From Nocardioides houyundeii (GTDB lineage: Bacteria > Actinomycetota > Actinomycetes > Propionibacteriales > Nocardioidaceae): a DNA stretch of 64,000 bases. Both the position numbers and the translations under genes were made by a program. Below, piece after piece: positions 1 to 9,042 of this stretch (position 1 is the stretch's first letter; the number at the start of each line of letters is the position of its first letter). The stretch spans positions 1,240,001 to 1,304,000 of the forward strand of contig NZ_CP025581.1 in NCBI RefSeq assembly GCF_002865585.1, written 5' to 3'. The notes below the pieces were generated by a model. It was not told where the DNA came from and searched no databases. It saw only the letters and a list, made by a program, of their open reading frames with translations.

Positions 1-1
1 C

Positions 2-466
2 ACCATGGAGAAGTACCTCGAGGACGAGGGACAGACCCTCGAGGAGTTCGAGGCCGACCTGGAGCGCCGGGTGCGCGACGCCGTGGCCGCCCAGTTCGTG
101 CTGGACGCCATCGCGAAGGCCGAGGAGATCGGCGTCGACCAGAACGATCTGTCCCAGCACCTGGTGATGCGTGCCCAGCAGTCCGGCCAGGACCCGCAGG
201 AGTTCGCCAACCACATGTTCGAGCACAACCACATCCCCGAGCTGGTCCAGGAGATCGTGCGCGGCAAGGCCCTGGCCCAGGTGGTGGAGTCCGCGATCGT
301 CAAGGACGCCTCGGGCAACGTGGTCGAGCTGAAGAACCTGCGCCCCGACGGCAGCATCGGCGAGCCCGAGGAGCCGACCGCCGAGGGCGACAGTGCCTCC
401 GACGGTGCCTCCGACGAGGCGTCCGACGACGCCTCCGAGGACACCGAGGCGCCGACGCAGGCCTGA
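2..466 (+). CDS. tig: Trigger factor, C-terminal part (gene starts upstream of the window)
   Basis: The frame is open from the window edge and ends at TGA 464-466. The visible 154 residues are a helix-rich segment ([19 protein letters not shown]..., then [24 protein letters not shown]) typical of the trigger-factor C-terminal substrate-binding arms. An acidic Glu/Asp/Ser/Ala tail follows, as is common in actinobacterial Tig proteins. Trigger factor is the ribosome-bound chaperone that meets nascent chains and has peptidyl-prolyl isomerase activity. The ribosome-binding and PPIase domains lie outside the window. The position directly before clpP-clpP-clpX supports the assignment. A strong hairpin 23 bp downstream probably ends this transcript. 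Confidence 0.88.
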   Translation, partial: TMEKYLEDEGQTLEEFEADLERRVRDAVAAQFVLDAIAKAEEIGVDQNDLSQHLVMRAQQSGQDPQEFANHMFEHNHIPELVQEIVRGKALAQVVESAIVKDASGNVVELKNLRPDGSIGEPEEPTAEGDSASDGASDEASDDASEDTEAPTQA

Positions 467-488
467 GCCTCACCCGCACAGCACCTCC

Positions 489-526
489 CGATCCCCGTCC
501 CGGCCCTCTGGCCGGGGCGGGGATCG
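489..526 (+). terminator. Intrinsic terminator-like hairpin after tig
   Basis: Arms 489-505 and 510-526 pair over 17 bp with one U-G wobble and a CTCT loop. Only a short T run (TTT at 531-533) follows, so it is the U-poor type common in high-GC actinobacteria. It separates tig from the clpP pair. Confidence 0.7.
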
Positions 527-612
527 TCGCTTTGGCCGGCGATGTGTGCGCTCTGGGCGAACAGGGCGGGTATCTCGTGGAACTGTCGGAGCTTCGGGCT
601 AGGGTCGCTGAC

Positions 613-1266
613 GTGAACCCGAACTCCAGTGCACCCGCGATGTCGCCACAGATGAACGGTGGCGGTTCCTACGGGCTCGACGACCACATCTACCAGCGCC
701 TGCTCAAGGAGCGGATCGTCTTCCTCGGCTCCGAGGTGCGTGACCAGAACGCGAACGCGATCTGCGCCCAGCTCCTGCTGCTGTCGGCCGAGGATCCCGA
801 GGCCGACATCTTCCTGCACATCAACAGTCCCGGCGGGTCTGTCGATGCGGGCATGGCCATCTACGACACCATGAACTACATCCCCAACGACGTCGCAACC
901 GTAGGCATGGGCCTGGCGGCGTCGATGGGCCAGTTCCTGCTCTGCGCCGGCACCAAGGGCAAGCGCTACGCCCTGCCGCACGCGCGGATCATGATGCACC
1001 AGCCCTCCTCGGGCATGGGCGGCTCGGCCTCGGACATCAAGATCCAGGCCCAGCAGTCGCTGCACATCAAGAAGGTGCTGCTCGAGCTGATCGCCCAGCA
1101 CACCGGACAGTCCGTCGAGCAGGTCGAGAACGACGCCGACCGCGACCGCTGGTTCACCGCTGACCAGGCCCGCGAGTACGGCCTCGTCGACCAGGTGATC
1201 AAGAGCGCCCGCGAGGCCGCCGACGAAGGCCGGCCCGCCCACTCCTCCGACGCTGACAAGGACTGA
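613..1266 (+). CDS. clpP: ATP-dependent Clp protease proteolytic subunit (first of two)
   Basis: This is a serine peptidase subunit of the Clp protease, which degrades unfolded and tagged proteins passed on by ClpX or ClpC. The protein has the full ClpP fold from [19 protein letters not shown] to the C-terminal YGLVDQVI. The nucleophile Ser is in [10 protein letters not shown] (residue 104 from the start used here) and His in MMHQPSSG (residue 129); the Asp lies in the [10 protein letters not shown] region. Start choice is uncertain. GTG 613 has an AGGG 8 nt upstream; ATG 640 and ATG 652 in the same frame would still give complete ClpPs. The next clpP begins 3 bp after the stop, so the two form an operon and probably a mixed ClpP1P2 tetradecamer, as known in mycobacteria. 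Confidence 0.93.
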   Translation: MNPNSSAPAMSPQMNGGGSYGLDDHIYQRLLKERIVFLGSEVRDQNANAICAQLLLLSAEDPEADIFLHINSPGGSVDAGMAIYDTMNYIPNDVATVGMGLAASMGQFLLCAGTKGKRYALPHARIMMHQPSSGMGGSASDIKIQAQQSLHIKKVLLELIAQHTGQSVEQVENDADRDRWFTADQAREYGLVDQVIKSAREAADEGRPAHSSDADKD

Positions 1267-1269
1267 CGC

Positions 1270-1887
1270 ATGAACTACTACATCCCGCAGTGGGAGGAGC
1301 GGACCTCCTACGGGTTCCGCCGCATCGACCCCTACGGCAAGCTCTTCGAGGAGCGCATCATCTTCCTCGGCTCGCCCATCTCCGACGACGTCGCGAACGC
1401 CGTCATGGCCCAGCTGCTGTGCCTGGAGACGATGAACCCCGACCAGGACATCTCCATCTACATCAACTCGCCCGGTGGCTCGTTCACCGCGCTGACCGCC
1501 ATCTACGACACGATGCGGTTCATCAAGCCGGACGTGCAGACCGTCTGCCTGGGCCAGGCTGCCTCGGCTGCGGCGATCCTGCTCGCCGCCGGTACGCCGG
1601 GCAAGCGCCTGGCACTGCCCAACAGCCGGATCCTGATCCACCAGCCCTACACCGAGGGCACGTTCGGCCAGACCTCCGACATCGAGATCCAGGCCAACGA
1701 GATCCTGCGGATGCGTGAGCTCCTGGAGAAGATGATCTCCGACCACAGTGGTCGGGACATCGAGACGGTCAGTCGCGACATCGAGCGCGACAAGATCCTC
1801 ACCGCGGAGCAGGCCGTCGAGTACGGCCTCATCGACTCCGTGCTCGAGCCGAGGTCCGGCGAGATCGCCCTCGGCGCGGGTCGCTGA
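1270..1887 (+). CDS. clpP: ATP-dependent Clp protease proteolytic subunit (second of two)
   Basis: This is the second ClpP paralogue, 205 aa, starting MNYYIPQWEERTSYGFRRIDP, with an AAGGA ribosome site (1258-1262) inside the end of the upstream gene. Catalytic Ser99 is in LGQAASAAAIL and His124 in IHQPYTEG. It resembles the actinobacterial ClpP2 type, with a short N-terminal extension. In mycobacteria the two subunits form one heteromeric peptidase whose ClpP2 face docks the ATPase. That is established for relatives and inferred here from co-transcription and sequence type. Confidence 0.93.
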   Translation: MNYYIPQWEERTSYGFRRIDPYGKLFEERIIFLGSPISDDVANAVMAQLLCLETMNPDQDISIYINSPGGSFTALTAIYDTMRFIKPDVQTVCLGQAASAAAILLAAGTPGKRLALPNSRILIHQPYTEGTFGQTSDIEIQANEILRMRELLEKMISDHSGRDIETVSRDIERDKILTAEQAVEYGLIDSVLEPRSGEIALGAGR

Positions 1888-1920
1888 CCCATCAGACAGC
1901 AAACGTCGGGCTCTTCGTGT

Positions 1921-1940
1921 CCGCCCCCCGAGGGGGGCGG
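1921..1940. terminator. Perfect GC hairpin between clpP2 and clpX
   Basis: Arms 1921-1928 and 1933-1940 are perfectly complementary (8 bp, CGAG loop). There is no T tract, so it may end or attenuate the clpP transcript or sit in the clpX leader. A TACCGT hexamer at 1949-1954 could be a clpX -10 box. Confidence 0.4.
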
Positions 1941-2008
1941 GCGCGAGGTACCGTCTAGGAGTTTCGCAGCGATGCCGGGCGACCGGCCGGACCGGAGGAT
2001 GAGCGCCC

Positions 2009-3292
2009 GTGGCACGAATTGGTGACGGCGGTGACCTGTTGAAGTGCAACTTCTGCGGGAAGAGCCAGAAGCAGGTCAAGAAGCTCATCGCCGGCCCCAA
2101 CGTCTACATCTGTGACGAGTGCATCGAGCTCTGCAACGAGATCATCGAGGAGGAGCTGGCCGAGGGGGCCGAGGTCAGCCTCGAGGAGCTGCCGAAGCCC
2201 CGGGAGATCTTCGAGTTCCTCAACTCCTACGTGATCGGGCAGGAGCACGCCAAGAAGGCGCTCGCGGTGGCGGTCTACAACCACTACAAGCGGGTCCAGT
2301 CCGGCGCGGCCGTCGGCTCGGCGACCAAGCACAGCAAGGACGAGCACGTCGAGGTCGCCAAGTCCAACATCCTGGTCATCGGTCCCACCGGCTGCGGCAA
2401 GACCTACCTGGCCCAGACGCTGGCCCGGATGCTCAACGTGCCGTTCGCGATCGCGGACGCGACCGCGCTGACCGAGGCGGGCTACGTGGGTGAGGACGTG
2501 GAGAACATCCTCCTCAAGCTCATCCAGGCGGCCGACTACGACGTCAAGAAGGCCGAGACGGGCATCATCTACATCGACGAGATCGACAAGGTCGCCCGCA
2601 AGTCGGAGAACCCGTCGATCACACGCGACGTCTCCGGCGAAGGTGTGCAGCAGGCGCTCCTGAAGATGCTGGAGGGCACCACTGCCTCCGTGCCGCCCCA
2701 GGGTGGCCGCAAGCACCCGCACCAGGAGTTCATCCAGATCGACACCACCAACATCCTGTTCATCGTGGGCGGGGCCTTCGCCGGCCTCGAGCACATCGTG
2801 GAGCAGCGGGTGGGCAAGAAGTCCCTGGGCTTCACCGCCGAGGTGCGGAGTGAGGCCGAGCGCGAGGCGCAGGACCTGCTGGCGCTGGTGCGTCCCGAGG
2901 ACCTCACCAAGTTCGGCCTCATCCCCGAGTTCATCGGCCGATTGCCTCTCATCGCGAGCGTCAGCAAGCTCGACGTCGAGGCGCTCGTGCAGATCCTCAC
3001 CGAACCCCGCAACGCTCTGGTCAAGCAGTACCAGCGGCTGTTCGAGATCGACGGCGTCGAGCTCGTCTTCGACGACGAGGCCATCGCCTCGATCGCGGAG
3101 AAGGCACTTGAGCGGGGGACCGGTGCCCGTGGGCTGCGCGCCATCATCGAGGAGGTCCTGCTCCACGTGATGTACGAGGTGCCATCGCGCGGCGACGTCG
3201 CCAAGGTGCTCGTGACGCGGGAGGTCGTCATGGACGACGTGGCGCCCACCCTGGTCCTCCGAGAGCCGGAGAAGAAGAAGAAGTCCGCCTGA
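2009..3292 (+). CDS. clpX: ATP-dependent Clp protease ATP-binding subunit ClpX
   Basis: AAA+ unfoldase, 427 aa, which recognises tagged substrates and threads them into the ClpP chamber. The N-terminal zinc-binding domain has Cys13, Cys16, Cys35 and Cys38. The AAA+ module shows Walker A GPTGCGKT, the pore loop GYVGED, Walker [10 protein letters not shown], and the ClpX-specific LGFTAEV segment. The C-terminal domain has the sensor-2 region [15 protein letters not shown] 2009 is the start, with GGAGG at 1994-1998 upstream. The lysine-rich C-terminus (EPEKKKKSA) is ordinary for actinobacteria. Confidence 0.97.
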   Translation: MARIGDGGDLLKCNFCGKSQKQVKKLIAGPNVYICDECIELCNEIIEEELAEGAEVSLEELPKPREIFEFLNSYVIGQEHAKKALAVAVYNHYKRVQSGAAVGSATKHSKDEHVEVAKSNILVIGPTGCGKTYLAQTLARMLNVPFAIADATALTEAGYVGEDVENILLKLIQAADYDVKKAETGIIYIDEIDKVARKSENPSITRDVSGEGVQQALLKMLEGTTASVPPQGGRKHPHQEFIQIDTTNILFIVGGAFAGLEHIVEQRVGKKSLGFTAEVRSEAEREAQDLLALVRPEDLTKFGLIPEFIGRLPLIASVSKLDVEALVQILTEPRNALVKQYQRLFEIDGVELVFDDEAIASIAEKALERGTGARGLRAIIEEVLLHVMYEVPSRGDVAKVLVTREVVMDDVAPTLVLREPEKKKKSA

Positions 3293-3404
3293 GGGACGGG
3301 TCGCGACTAGTCACTTCTAGTCATTTCAGGCGTTCGACCGACGGGTGCCCGAACGGCCGGTGAGACTGGCGTTCTTCCGTTCCCAGGCCGAAGGATCGTC
3401 TCCC

Positions 3405-4265
3405 ATGAGTGCTCAGCACAAGCGACCACTGCTCGCGTTCGTCGTGGTCGGTCTCCTGTGTGCCCTCTCCCTCGGCCACGCCATCCGCAGCGAAGCCGTG
3501 GTCGGGCTGTTCCGCGCCGCGCTCCCCGCGCTCTCCCAGCCCGATGCTCCCCTGCAACGGGACCGTGCACGGGTCAGTGCCAAGGCGGAACCGGCACGCG
3601 ATGGATCCCAGCGCGCTGCACCGTCGGACAAGGACGGGGGGCGCGGCGCCCTCGGCCTGCAGCCCCAGGGCGCGAGCGCTGGGCCGGCCAAGGGGGTCAG
3701 GACGGCGCAGAGCGTCGTCGTCGGCGGCCCCGCGACGGCGAAGTCCGCGAAGCCGCGGGTCTCCTCGGCGCCCCGGCCCGACCCCGAGGTGGTCGTGCCG
3801 GTATCCAGCACCGTCGTGGAGAGCACCGCGCCGGGCCACAGCGCCCGGACCAGGGCCGGGCGACCCGGCCGCGGCCGCGGGCACTCCCAGGAGGCCGGTG
3901 AGCCCCGCGAGTCGCACGGCAAGCACGGGCGCGGGCGCTCCCGGGAGGCTGGCGAGCCTCGCGGGTCGCACGGCAAGCACGGCCGCGGGCGCTCCCGCGA
4001 CGATGACGGCCCCGGCGCCCGTGGGTCGATCAGTGGCCGGGCCTCGGAGCACCCCGTCGTGGCCACGCCCACGGCGCCCACGGTCCGCGAGTCGGGCGCG
4101 GCCGGCCTCGCGGGCAGGCAGCGCGCCGTACCGCCGGCGACGTCTCAGGGAAGCGGCGGCCCGGCGCACGCCGCGAGCGGCCCGGCGCACGCCGCAAGCG
4201 GCCCGGCGCACGCCCAGGGCGCCCCCGGGCACGCCGAGGACGGCCCGGGGCGCCGCGGCCGCTGA
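3405..4265 (+). CDS. Hypothetical repeat-rich protein with N-terminal membrane segment
   Basis: I do not recognise a family. The start at ATG 3405 (MSAQHKRPLLAF) has AAGGA at 3391-3395; an earlier in-frame ATG at 3345 has weaker support. Residues about 8-24 are hydrophobic (a signal anchor or uncleaved signal peptide). The remaining ~260 residues are low complexity, rich in Gly, Arg, Ser, Ala and Pro, with two tandem repeat blocks: an 18-residue unit containing EAGEPR and SHGKH, and a 7-residue unit GPAHAAS. No catalytic motif or second membrane helix is visible, so an extracytoplasmic disordered protein is likely. Long open frames on the opposite strand here come from GC bias. Confidence 0.6.
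   Translation: MSAQHKRPLLAFVVVGLLCALSLGHAIRSEAVVGLFRAALPALSQPDAPLQRDRARVSAKAEPARDGSQRAAPSDKDGGRGALGLQPQGASAGPAKGVRTAQSVVVGGPATAKSAKPRVSSAPRPDPEVVVPVSSTVVESTAPGHSARTRAGRPGRGRGHSQEAGEPRESHGKHGRGRSREAGEPRGSHGKHGRGRSRDDDGPGARGSISGRASEHPVVATPTAPTVRESGAAGLAGRQRAVPPATSQGSGGPAHAASGPAHAASGPAHAQGAPGHAEDGPGRRGR
3873..3998 (+). repeat. 54-bp in-frame tandem repeat (2.3 copies)
   Basis: Units at 3873-3926 and 3927-3980, with a partial third at 3981-3998. Each encodes an 18-residue unit of the form GRGxSxEAGEPRxSHGKH. The copies differ at several positions, so this is an old coding repeat. Confidence 0.8.
4158..4220 (+). repeat. 21-bp in-frame tandem repeat (3 copies)
   Basis: Units 4158-4178, 4179-4199 and 4200-4220 encode GPAHAAS, GPAHAAS and GPAHAQG. 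The first two are nearly identical at the DNA level. Confidence 0.8.
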
Positions 4266-4286
4266 GACACCGGCCGCGGCGGCAGG

Positions 4287-6902
4287 TCACTCCTGGAAGG
4301 GAGCGACCTCGGCCTCGACCTTGAGCTCGTCGAGGGTGTCGTCCACCGCGAACGTCAGGTCGCCGACGATCTTGCCCGCCCGACGCAGGTCGTTGCCCGC
4401 GGCCTCCGCGCCCGCGACCAGTGCCGCGGGACCGCTGATGTGCACCCGGGTCAGCTCGTGCCGCATCGAGACCTTGGCCTTGGACTTGGCGCCTCGGATG
4501 CCGCCGAGTGCCGCGGCCATCCCGGCCAGGCCCCGCGCGTCAGCGGCGGCCGCGGAGCCGAGCTCGATCGCCTTGGGCCACTCGCTGGTGTGCACCGAGC
4601 CGTCGCGCCACCAGGACCAGACCTCTTCGGTGACATAGGGCAGGAAGGGCGCGAGCAGCCGCAGCTGGACGTGCAGGGCGACCGCCAGGGCCGCCTTGGC
4701 CGAGTCGGTGGCCGCGCTTCCGTCCTCCGCGTAGGCCCGCTCCTTGACGAGCTCGACGTAGTCGTCGCAGAACTCCCAGAAGAAGCGCTCGCTCACCTCC
4801 AGGGCGCCGGTGTAGTCGTAGGCCTCGAAGGACTCCGTCGCGGCCAGCACGACCTGGGCGAGGCGACCCATCAGGGCGCAGTCGACGGGCTCGGAGATCG
4901 CGACCGGGCTCGGCTCGCTGGCACCCACGCTGGAGAGCACGAACTTGGCGACGTTGAGCACCTTCATCGCGAGTCGACGGCCCACCTTCATCTGGGTCTC
5001 GTCGAAGGGGGAGTCCAGGCCCGGGCGCGCCAGGGCGGCGCGCCAGCGCACCGCGTCGGCGCCGAACTTGTCCAGGATCTCGGTGGGCACGACGACGTTG
5101 CCCTTGGACTTCGACATCTTCTTGCGGTCCGGGTCGAGGATGAAGCCGGAGACCATGGCGTGCGACCAGGGGACGGCGTGGTTCTCGAAGTGCGCGCGCA
5201 CCACCCGGGCGAAGAGCCAGGTGCGGATGATGTCGTGGGCCTGGGTGCACATGTCCATCGGGAAGACCCGGTCGAACAGGTCGTCGTCGGTGCCCCACTG
5301 ACCGGCGATGTGCGGGGTCAGCGACGAGGTGGCCCAGGTGTCCATCACGTCCGGGTCGCCGATGAAGCCGCCGGGCTTGCCGCGCTGGTCCTCCTCGAAG
5401 CCGCGCGGCGCGTCGGTGGAGGGGTCGATCGGCAGCTCGGCCTCGGCGGGCAGCAGCGGGTGGTCGTAGTCCGGCTCGCCGTCGGCGTCCAGCGGGTACC
5501 AGACGGGGAAGGGGATGCCGAAGAAGCGCTGGCGGCTGACCAGCCAGTCGCCGTTGAGTCCGCCGACCCAGTTGTCGTAACGGTGCTTCATGTGCTCCGG
5601 CAGCCAGGTGATCTCGGCGCCCCGGTCGAGCATCTCCTGGCGCAGCTCGCCGTCGCGGCCCCCGTTGGTGATGTACCACTGACGGGTGGAGACGATCTCG
5701 AGCGGCTTGTCGCCCTTCTCGTAGAAGTTCGCCATCCGCTGGGTCGGCTTCGGGTCGCCGATCAGGTCGCCGCTCTCGCGCAGCTTGGCGACCATCGCCT
5801 CGCGCGCGGAGAAGACGGTCTTGCCGGCCAGGTCGGCGTACTGCGCGGCGGCGGTCTCGGAGGAGAGCCACTCCGGGGTCTCCCGGGTGAACCGGCCGTC
5901 GCGGCCGATCACGGTGCGCACCGGCAGCTGCAGCTCGCGCCACCAGGTGACGTCGGTCAGGTCGCCGAAGGTGCAGCTCATGGCGATGCCCGCGCCCTTG
6001 TCCATCTCGGCGGCAGGGTGGGCCAGGACCGGGATCTCGACCCCGAAGACGGGCGAGGTCACGGTGGTGCCGAAGAGGGGCTGGTAGCGCTCGTCGTCGG
6101 GGTGCGCGATCAGGGCCACCACCGAGGGGATCAGCTCGGGGCGGGTGGTCTCGATCTCGACGGTGCCGCCGTCGGGGCGGTGGAAGGCGACGCGGTGGTA
6201 GGCGCCGGCGTAGTCACGCGACTCGAGCTCGGCCTGGGCGACGGCGGTCTGGAAGGTGACGTCCCACAGCGTGGGAGCCTCCTGGAGGTAGGCCTCGCCC
6301 CGGGCGTAGTTCCGCAGGAAGGCGCGCTGGCTGACGACCTGGGCCGGCTTGCCCACGGTCGTGTACTGGTGGCTCCAGTCGACCGAGAGGCCCAGGGTGC
6401 GCCACAGCGACTCGAAGACCTTCTCGTCCTCCTTGACCAGCTGGTCGCAGAGCTCGACGAAGTTGGGGCGGCTGATCGGCACCTGCCGCTTGGGGTCCGG
6501 CTTCTCCGGGGGCGTGAAGTCGGCGTCGTAGGGCAGGGAGGGGTCGCAGCGCACGCCGTAGAAGTTCTGCACCCGACGCTCGGTGGGCAGGCCGTTGTCG
6601 TCCCAGCCCATCGGGTAGAAGACGGACTTGCCCTGCATGCGCTGGAAGCGGGCGATGAGATCGGTGTGGGTGTAGGAGAAGACGTGGCCCACGTGCAGCG
6701 AGCCGCTGACGGTGGGCGGGGGAGTGTCGATCGAGAAGACGTTCTCCCGCGGCTGGGTCCGGTCGAAGCGGTAGGTGTCGTCGTCCTTCCACTGCTGGGC
6801 CCACTTGGCCTCCAGACCCTCCAGGGCCGGCTTGTCCGGTACGACGACGTCGCGCGGGGCCGGCGTCGTCGGGGACAGGTCGGGGATCTGGGTCTCAGTC
6901 AT
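4287..6902 (-). CDS. valS: Valyl-tRNA synthetase
   Basis: Class I aminoacyl-tRNA synthetase of 871 aa that charges tRNA-Val. The HIGH signature appears as HVGH (residues 70-73) in the context PPPTVSGSLHVGH. KMSKS is at residues 595-599, followed by KGN. The editing (CP1) domain carries the TTRPELIP segment. The anticodon-binding domain and a short C-terminal arm follow, and the length fits compact actinobacterial ValRS. The start is ATG 6900-6902 with a TAGACT box (6909-6914) just upstream and no room for a ribosome site, so the transcript looks leaderless. I saw no T-box element upstream. Confidence 0.96.
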   Translation of the reverse strand: MTETQIPDLSPTTPAPRDVVVPDKPALEGLEAKWAQQWKDDDTYRFDRTQPRENVFSIDTPPPTVSGSLHVGHVFSYTHTDLIARFQRMQGKSVFYPMGWDDNGLPTERRVQNFYGVRCDPSLPYDADFTPPEKPDPKRQVPISRPNFVELCDQLVKEDEKVFESLWRTLGLSVDWSHQYTTVGKPAQVVSQRAFLRNYARGEAYLQEAPTLWDVTFQTAVAQAELESRDYAGAYHRVAFHRPDGGTVEIETTRPELIPSVVALIAHPDDERYQPLFGTTVTSPVFGVEIPVLAHPAAEMDKGAGIAMSCTFGDLTDVTWWRELQLPVRTVIGRDGRFTRETPEWLSSETAAAQYADLAGKTVFSAREAMVAKLRESGDLIGDPKPTQRMANFYEKGDKPLEIVSTRQWYITNGGRDGELRQEMLDRGAEITWLPEHMKHRYDNWVGGLNGDWLVSRQRFFGIPFPVWYPLDADGEPDYDHPLLPAEAELPIDPSTDAPRGFEEDQRGKPGGFIGDPDVMDTWATSSLTPHIAGQWGTDDDLFDRVFPMDMCTQAHDIIRTWLFARVVRAHFENHAVPWSHAMVSGFILDPDRKKMSKSKGNVVVPTEILDKFGADAVRWRAALARPGLDSPFDETQMKVGRRLAMKVLNVAKFVLSSVGASEPSPVAISEPVDCALMGRLAQVVLAATESFEAYDYTGALEVSERFFWEFCDDYVELVKERAYAEDGSAATDSAKAALAVALHVQLRLLAPFLPYVTEEVWSWWRDGSVHTSEWPKAIELGSAAAADARGLAGMAAALGGIRGAKSKAKVSMRHELTRVHISGPAALVAGAEAAGNDLRRAGKIVGDLTFAVDDTLDELKVEAEVAPFQE

Positions 6903-6908
6903 GCCCTG

Positions 6909-6914
6909 AGTCTA
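6909..6914 (-). promoter_or_regulatory. Putative -10 box of valS (leaderless start)
   Basis: On the minus strand the hexamer TAGACT ends 6 nt before the valS ATG, placing the transcription start at or next to the start codon. The divergent folC has the same hexamer at 7201-7206. Confidence 0.5.
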
Positions 6915-6985
6915 GGAGCGCGGCTGCCCATGCGGAAAACCAGTTCCCGGCAGGGTCCGGACCCCGCTCTGCTCGAGGTACCGGA

Positions 6986-7014
6986 GGCGGTTGACGTGCA
7001 AGCCACCAACCGCC
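6986..7014. other. Inverted repeat in the 313-bp valS-folC divergent region
   Basis: The region 6903-7215 has no gene. It holds a perfect 8-bp inverted repeat (GGCGGTTG at 6986-6993, CAACCGCC at 7007-7014, 13-nt spacer) and a second one, GGCGCC at 7180-7185 and 7190-7195, just upstream of the folC -10 box. Either could bind a regulator or fold in RNA. No riboswitch or T-box pattern was recognised. Confidence 0.35.
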
Positions 7015-7200
7015 GGGGAGACCTCCCACCGTCAGGGGTCGACCAGGTCTGTCCCTCCGTCCCACGCCCCGCTCGGCCTGCCGGCGCCTGCGCTCGTCAG
7101 CGCCGAGCCGGGCGTGCCGGCCAGCGCGAAGGTTTTGGCAGAACACCGGCAGCGAGGGGAGGGAACTGCCGCTGACTCGGGCGCCACGGGGCGCCGGGCC

Positions 7201-7206
7201 TAGACT
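7201..7206 (+). promoter_or_regulatory. Putative -10 box of folC (leaderless start)
   Basis: TAGACT ends 9 nt before the folC ATG at 7216. No Shine-Dalgarno sequence fits between them, so a leaderless mRNA is likely. Confidence 0.5.
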
Positions 7207-7215
7207 CGACGCATC

Positions 7216-8604
7216 ATGACCGAGCCTTCCCAGCCCCGCCCCGCAGAGACCTTCGCCGAGGTGGAGGACGCCCTGCTCTCCCGCTGGCCCGAGACCCGGC
7301 TGGAGCCCTCGCTGGACCGGATCCGCGCCTTCACCGAGCTGCTGGGCGACCCGCAGCACGCCTACAAGGTGGTGCACCTGACGGGCACCAACGGCAAGAC
7401 CTCCACGGCGCGGATGGTGGACACCCTGCTGCGCGCCCTGGACCTGCGCACCGGACGGTTCACCAGCCCGCACGTGGAGCGGATGACCGAGCGCATCAGC
7501 ATCGACGGCGAGCCCCTGGACGACGAGACCTTCGTGCGCGCCTTCAACGACGTCGCGCCGTACACCCACCTCGTGGACGCCGAGCAGGACCACCCGCTCT
7601 CCTTCTTCGAGACGGTGGTCGGCATGGCGTTCGCCGCCTTCGCGGACGCTCCGGTCGACGTGGCCGTCGTCGAGGTGGGGATGGGTGGCTCCTGGGACGC
7701 CACCAACGTCGCCGACGCCGACGTCGCCGTGGTGCTGCCGGTCGCCCTCGACCACGCGCAGTACCTGGGCACCGAGCTGACCGCGATCGCGGCGGAGAAG
7801 GCCGGCATCATCAAGCCCGACAGTATCGTGGTGCTCGCCGAGCAGACCCCGGAGGTGGCCGCGGTGCTGCTGGAGCGGGCGGCGGAGGTGGGTGCCACGA
7901 TCGTGCGCGAGGGCATGGAGTTCGGCGTCGTCTCCCGGGTGCCGGGCGTGGGCGGGCAGCTGGTCTCGCTGCAGGGGCTCCGGGCCCGGTACGACGACCT
8001 CTTCCTGCCGCTGCACGGCGCCCACCAGGCGCAGAACGCCGCAGTGGCGCTCGCGGCCGTGGAGGCGCTGGCCGGGGAGACCCCGCTCGAGGACGACCTG
8101 GTCCGCGCCGCCTTCGCCGAGATGACCTCACCGGGTCGCCTCGAGGTGATCCGACGCTCGCCCACGGTGGTGCTCGACGCCGCGCACAACCCGCACGGGG
8201 CCGAGGCGACCGCGGCCGCACTCGAGGACGCGTTCAACTTCTCGCCGTTGATCGGGGTCATCGGCGTGATGGGCGACAAGGACCACGAGGGCCTGCTCGC
8301 CGCCTTCGAGCCGCACCTGACCCATGTCATCTGCACCCAGAACTCCACCCCCCGGGCGATGCCGGCCGAGGAGCTGGGCCGTACGGCGCGCGACGTCTTC
8401 GGGGAGGACCGGGTCACCGTGGTGCCCAGGCTGGCGGACGCCATCGACCAGGCCGCCGCGCTGGCGGAGGCCGGTGAGGCGTTCGGCGAGGCGCTGGGCT
8501 CCGGCGCGGTGCTGGTCACCGGCTCGGTGGTCACCGTGGGTGAGGCGCGCGCGATGCTGCGGCCGCCCACCCGCGGTCCGGGCGACCCGAGGAGGGCCCG
8601 GTGA
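7216..8604 (+). CDS. folC: Folylpolyglutamate synthase / dihydrofolate synthase
   Basis: Mur-ligase-type ATPase, 462 aa, that adds glutamate to dihydropteroate and/or folates. The P-loop GTNGKTS is at residues 57-63, followed by the family segment GRFTSPHVERMTERI. The central domain has VVEVGMGGSWDATN and the late domain has VLDAAHNPHG, both diagnostic for FolC. Valyl-tRNA synthetase followed by folC is a common bacterial arrangement; here they are divergent. The downstream DUF4233 gene overlaps by 4 bp. Confidence 0.95.
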   Translation: MTEPSQPRPAETFAEVEDALLSRWPETRLEPSLDRIRAFTELLGDPQHAYKVVHLTGTNGKTSTARMVDTLLRALDLRTGRFTSPHVERMTERISIDGEPLDDETFVRAFNDVAPYTHLVDAEQDHPLSFFETVVGMAFAAFADAPVDVAVVEVGMGGSWDATNVADADVAVVLPVALDHAQYLGTELTAIAAEKAGIIKPDSIVVLAEQTPEVAAVLLERAAEVGATIVREGMEFGVVSRVPGVGGQLVSLQGLRARYDDLFLPLHGAHQAQNAAVALAAVEALAGETPLEDDLVRAAFAEMTSPGRLEVIRRSPTVVLDAAHNPHGAEATAAALEDAFNFSPLIGVIGVMGDKDHEGLLAAFEPHLTHVICTQNSTPRAMPAEELGRTARDVFGEDRVTVVPRLADAIDQAAALAEAGEAFGEALGSGAVLVTGSVVTVGEARAMLRPPTRGPGDPRRAR

Positions 8605-9011
8605 GCCCCGACCCCGGCGCCACCGAGACCGACCCCGCGGCGACGCCCAACACCGAGAGGTCGCCACGGCGCGGCATGTGCGCTGCGGTGCTCTGCCTGG
8701 AGGCCATCGCGCTCGGCCTGACGACCCCGGTGATGATCACCATCGCCGACGTGCGCCCGGCCACCGCGCTGAGTCTGGGACTCGGGCTGGCCCTGGCCTG
8801 CCTGCTGCTGGCCGGCATGCTGCGGGCCGAGTGGGCCTACGGCCTGGGCTGGGTGATCCAGGTGGCGGCCGTCTGCCTGGGCTTCGTGGTGCCGATGATG
8901 TTCGGCCTGGGCGCGCTCTTCGCTCTGCTGTGGGGGTCGGCGTACTTCCTGGGTCGCAAGATCGAGCGGGAGCGCGCGGCAGCCTGGGCGGCGTACACGG
9001 CGGGTCGCTAG
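8601..9011 (+). CDS. DUF4233 family small membrane protein
   Basis: 136 aa with four predicted hydrophobic segments after a ~25-residue polar N-terminus (AAVLCLEAIALGLTTPVM, ALSLGLGLALACLLLAGML, GLGWVIQVAAVCLGFVVPM, FGLGALFALLWGSAYFLG). The start GTG overlaps the folC stop (GTGA 8601-8604), implying translational coupling. DUF4233 proteins are known as the actinobacterial companion of folC. Their function is unknown; a role linked to folate is a guess from position only. Confidence 0.8.
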   Translation: MSPDPGATETDPAATPNTERSPRRGMCAAVLCLEAIALGLTTPVMITIADVRPATALSLGLGLALACLLLAGMLRAEWAYGLGWVIQVAAVCLGFVVPMMFGLGALFALLWGSAYFLGRKIERERAAAWAAYTAGR

Positions 9012-9029
9012 GCGGACGCCGCCCGGGGG

Positions 9030-9035
9030 TAGGCT
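9030..9035 (+). promoter_or_regulatory. Putative -10 box of ndk (leaderless start)
   Basis: TAGGCT ends 7 nt before the ndk ATG at 9043. This is the spacing expected for transcription starting at the start codon. Confidence 0.5.
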
Positions 9036-9042
9036 GCTGGAC

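Noticed and set aside
3321..4232. Long minus-strand open frames opposite the repeat-rich protein
   Set aside because: They are Arg/Ala-rich products of GC bias. The plus-strand frame has a ribosome site, a membrane segment and in-frame protein repeats.
6903..7015. Possible T-box leader for valS
   Set aside because: No T-box bulge sequence was found, and the -10 box lies 6 nt from the start codon, leaving no leader.
4440..7175. A 911-codon plus-strand open frame across valS
   Set aside because: It is antisense to a complete valyl-tRNA synthetase with all catalytic motifs, and its translation has no recognisable family.
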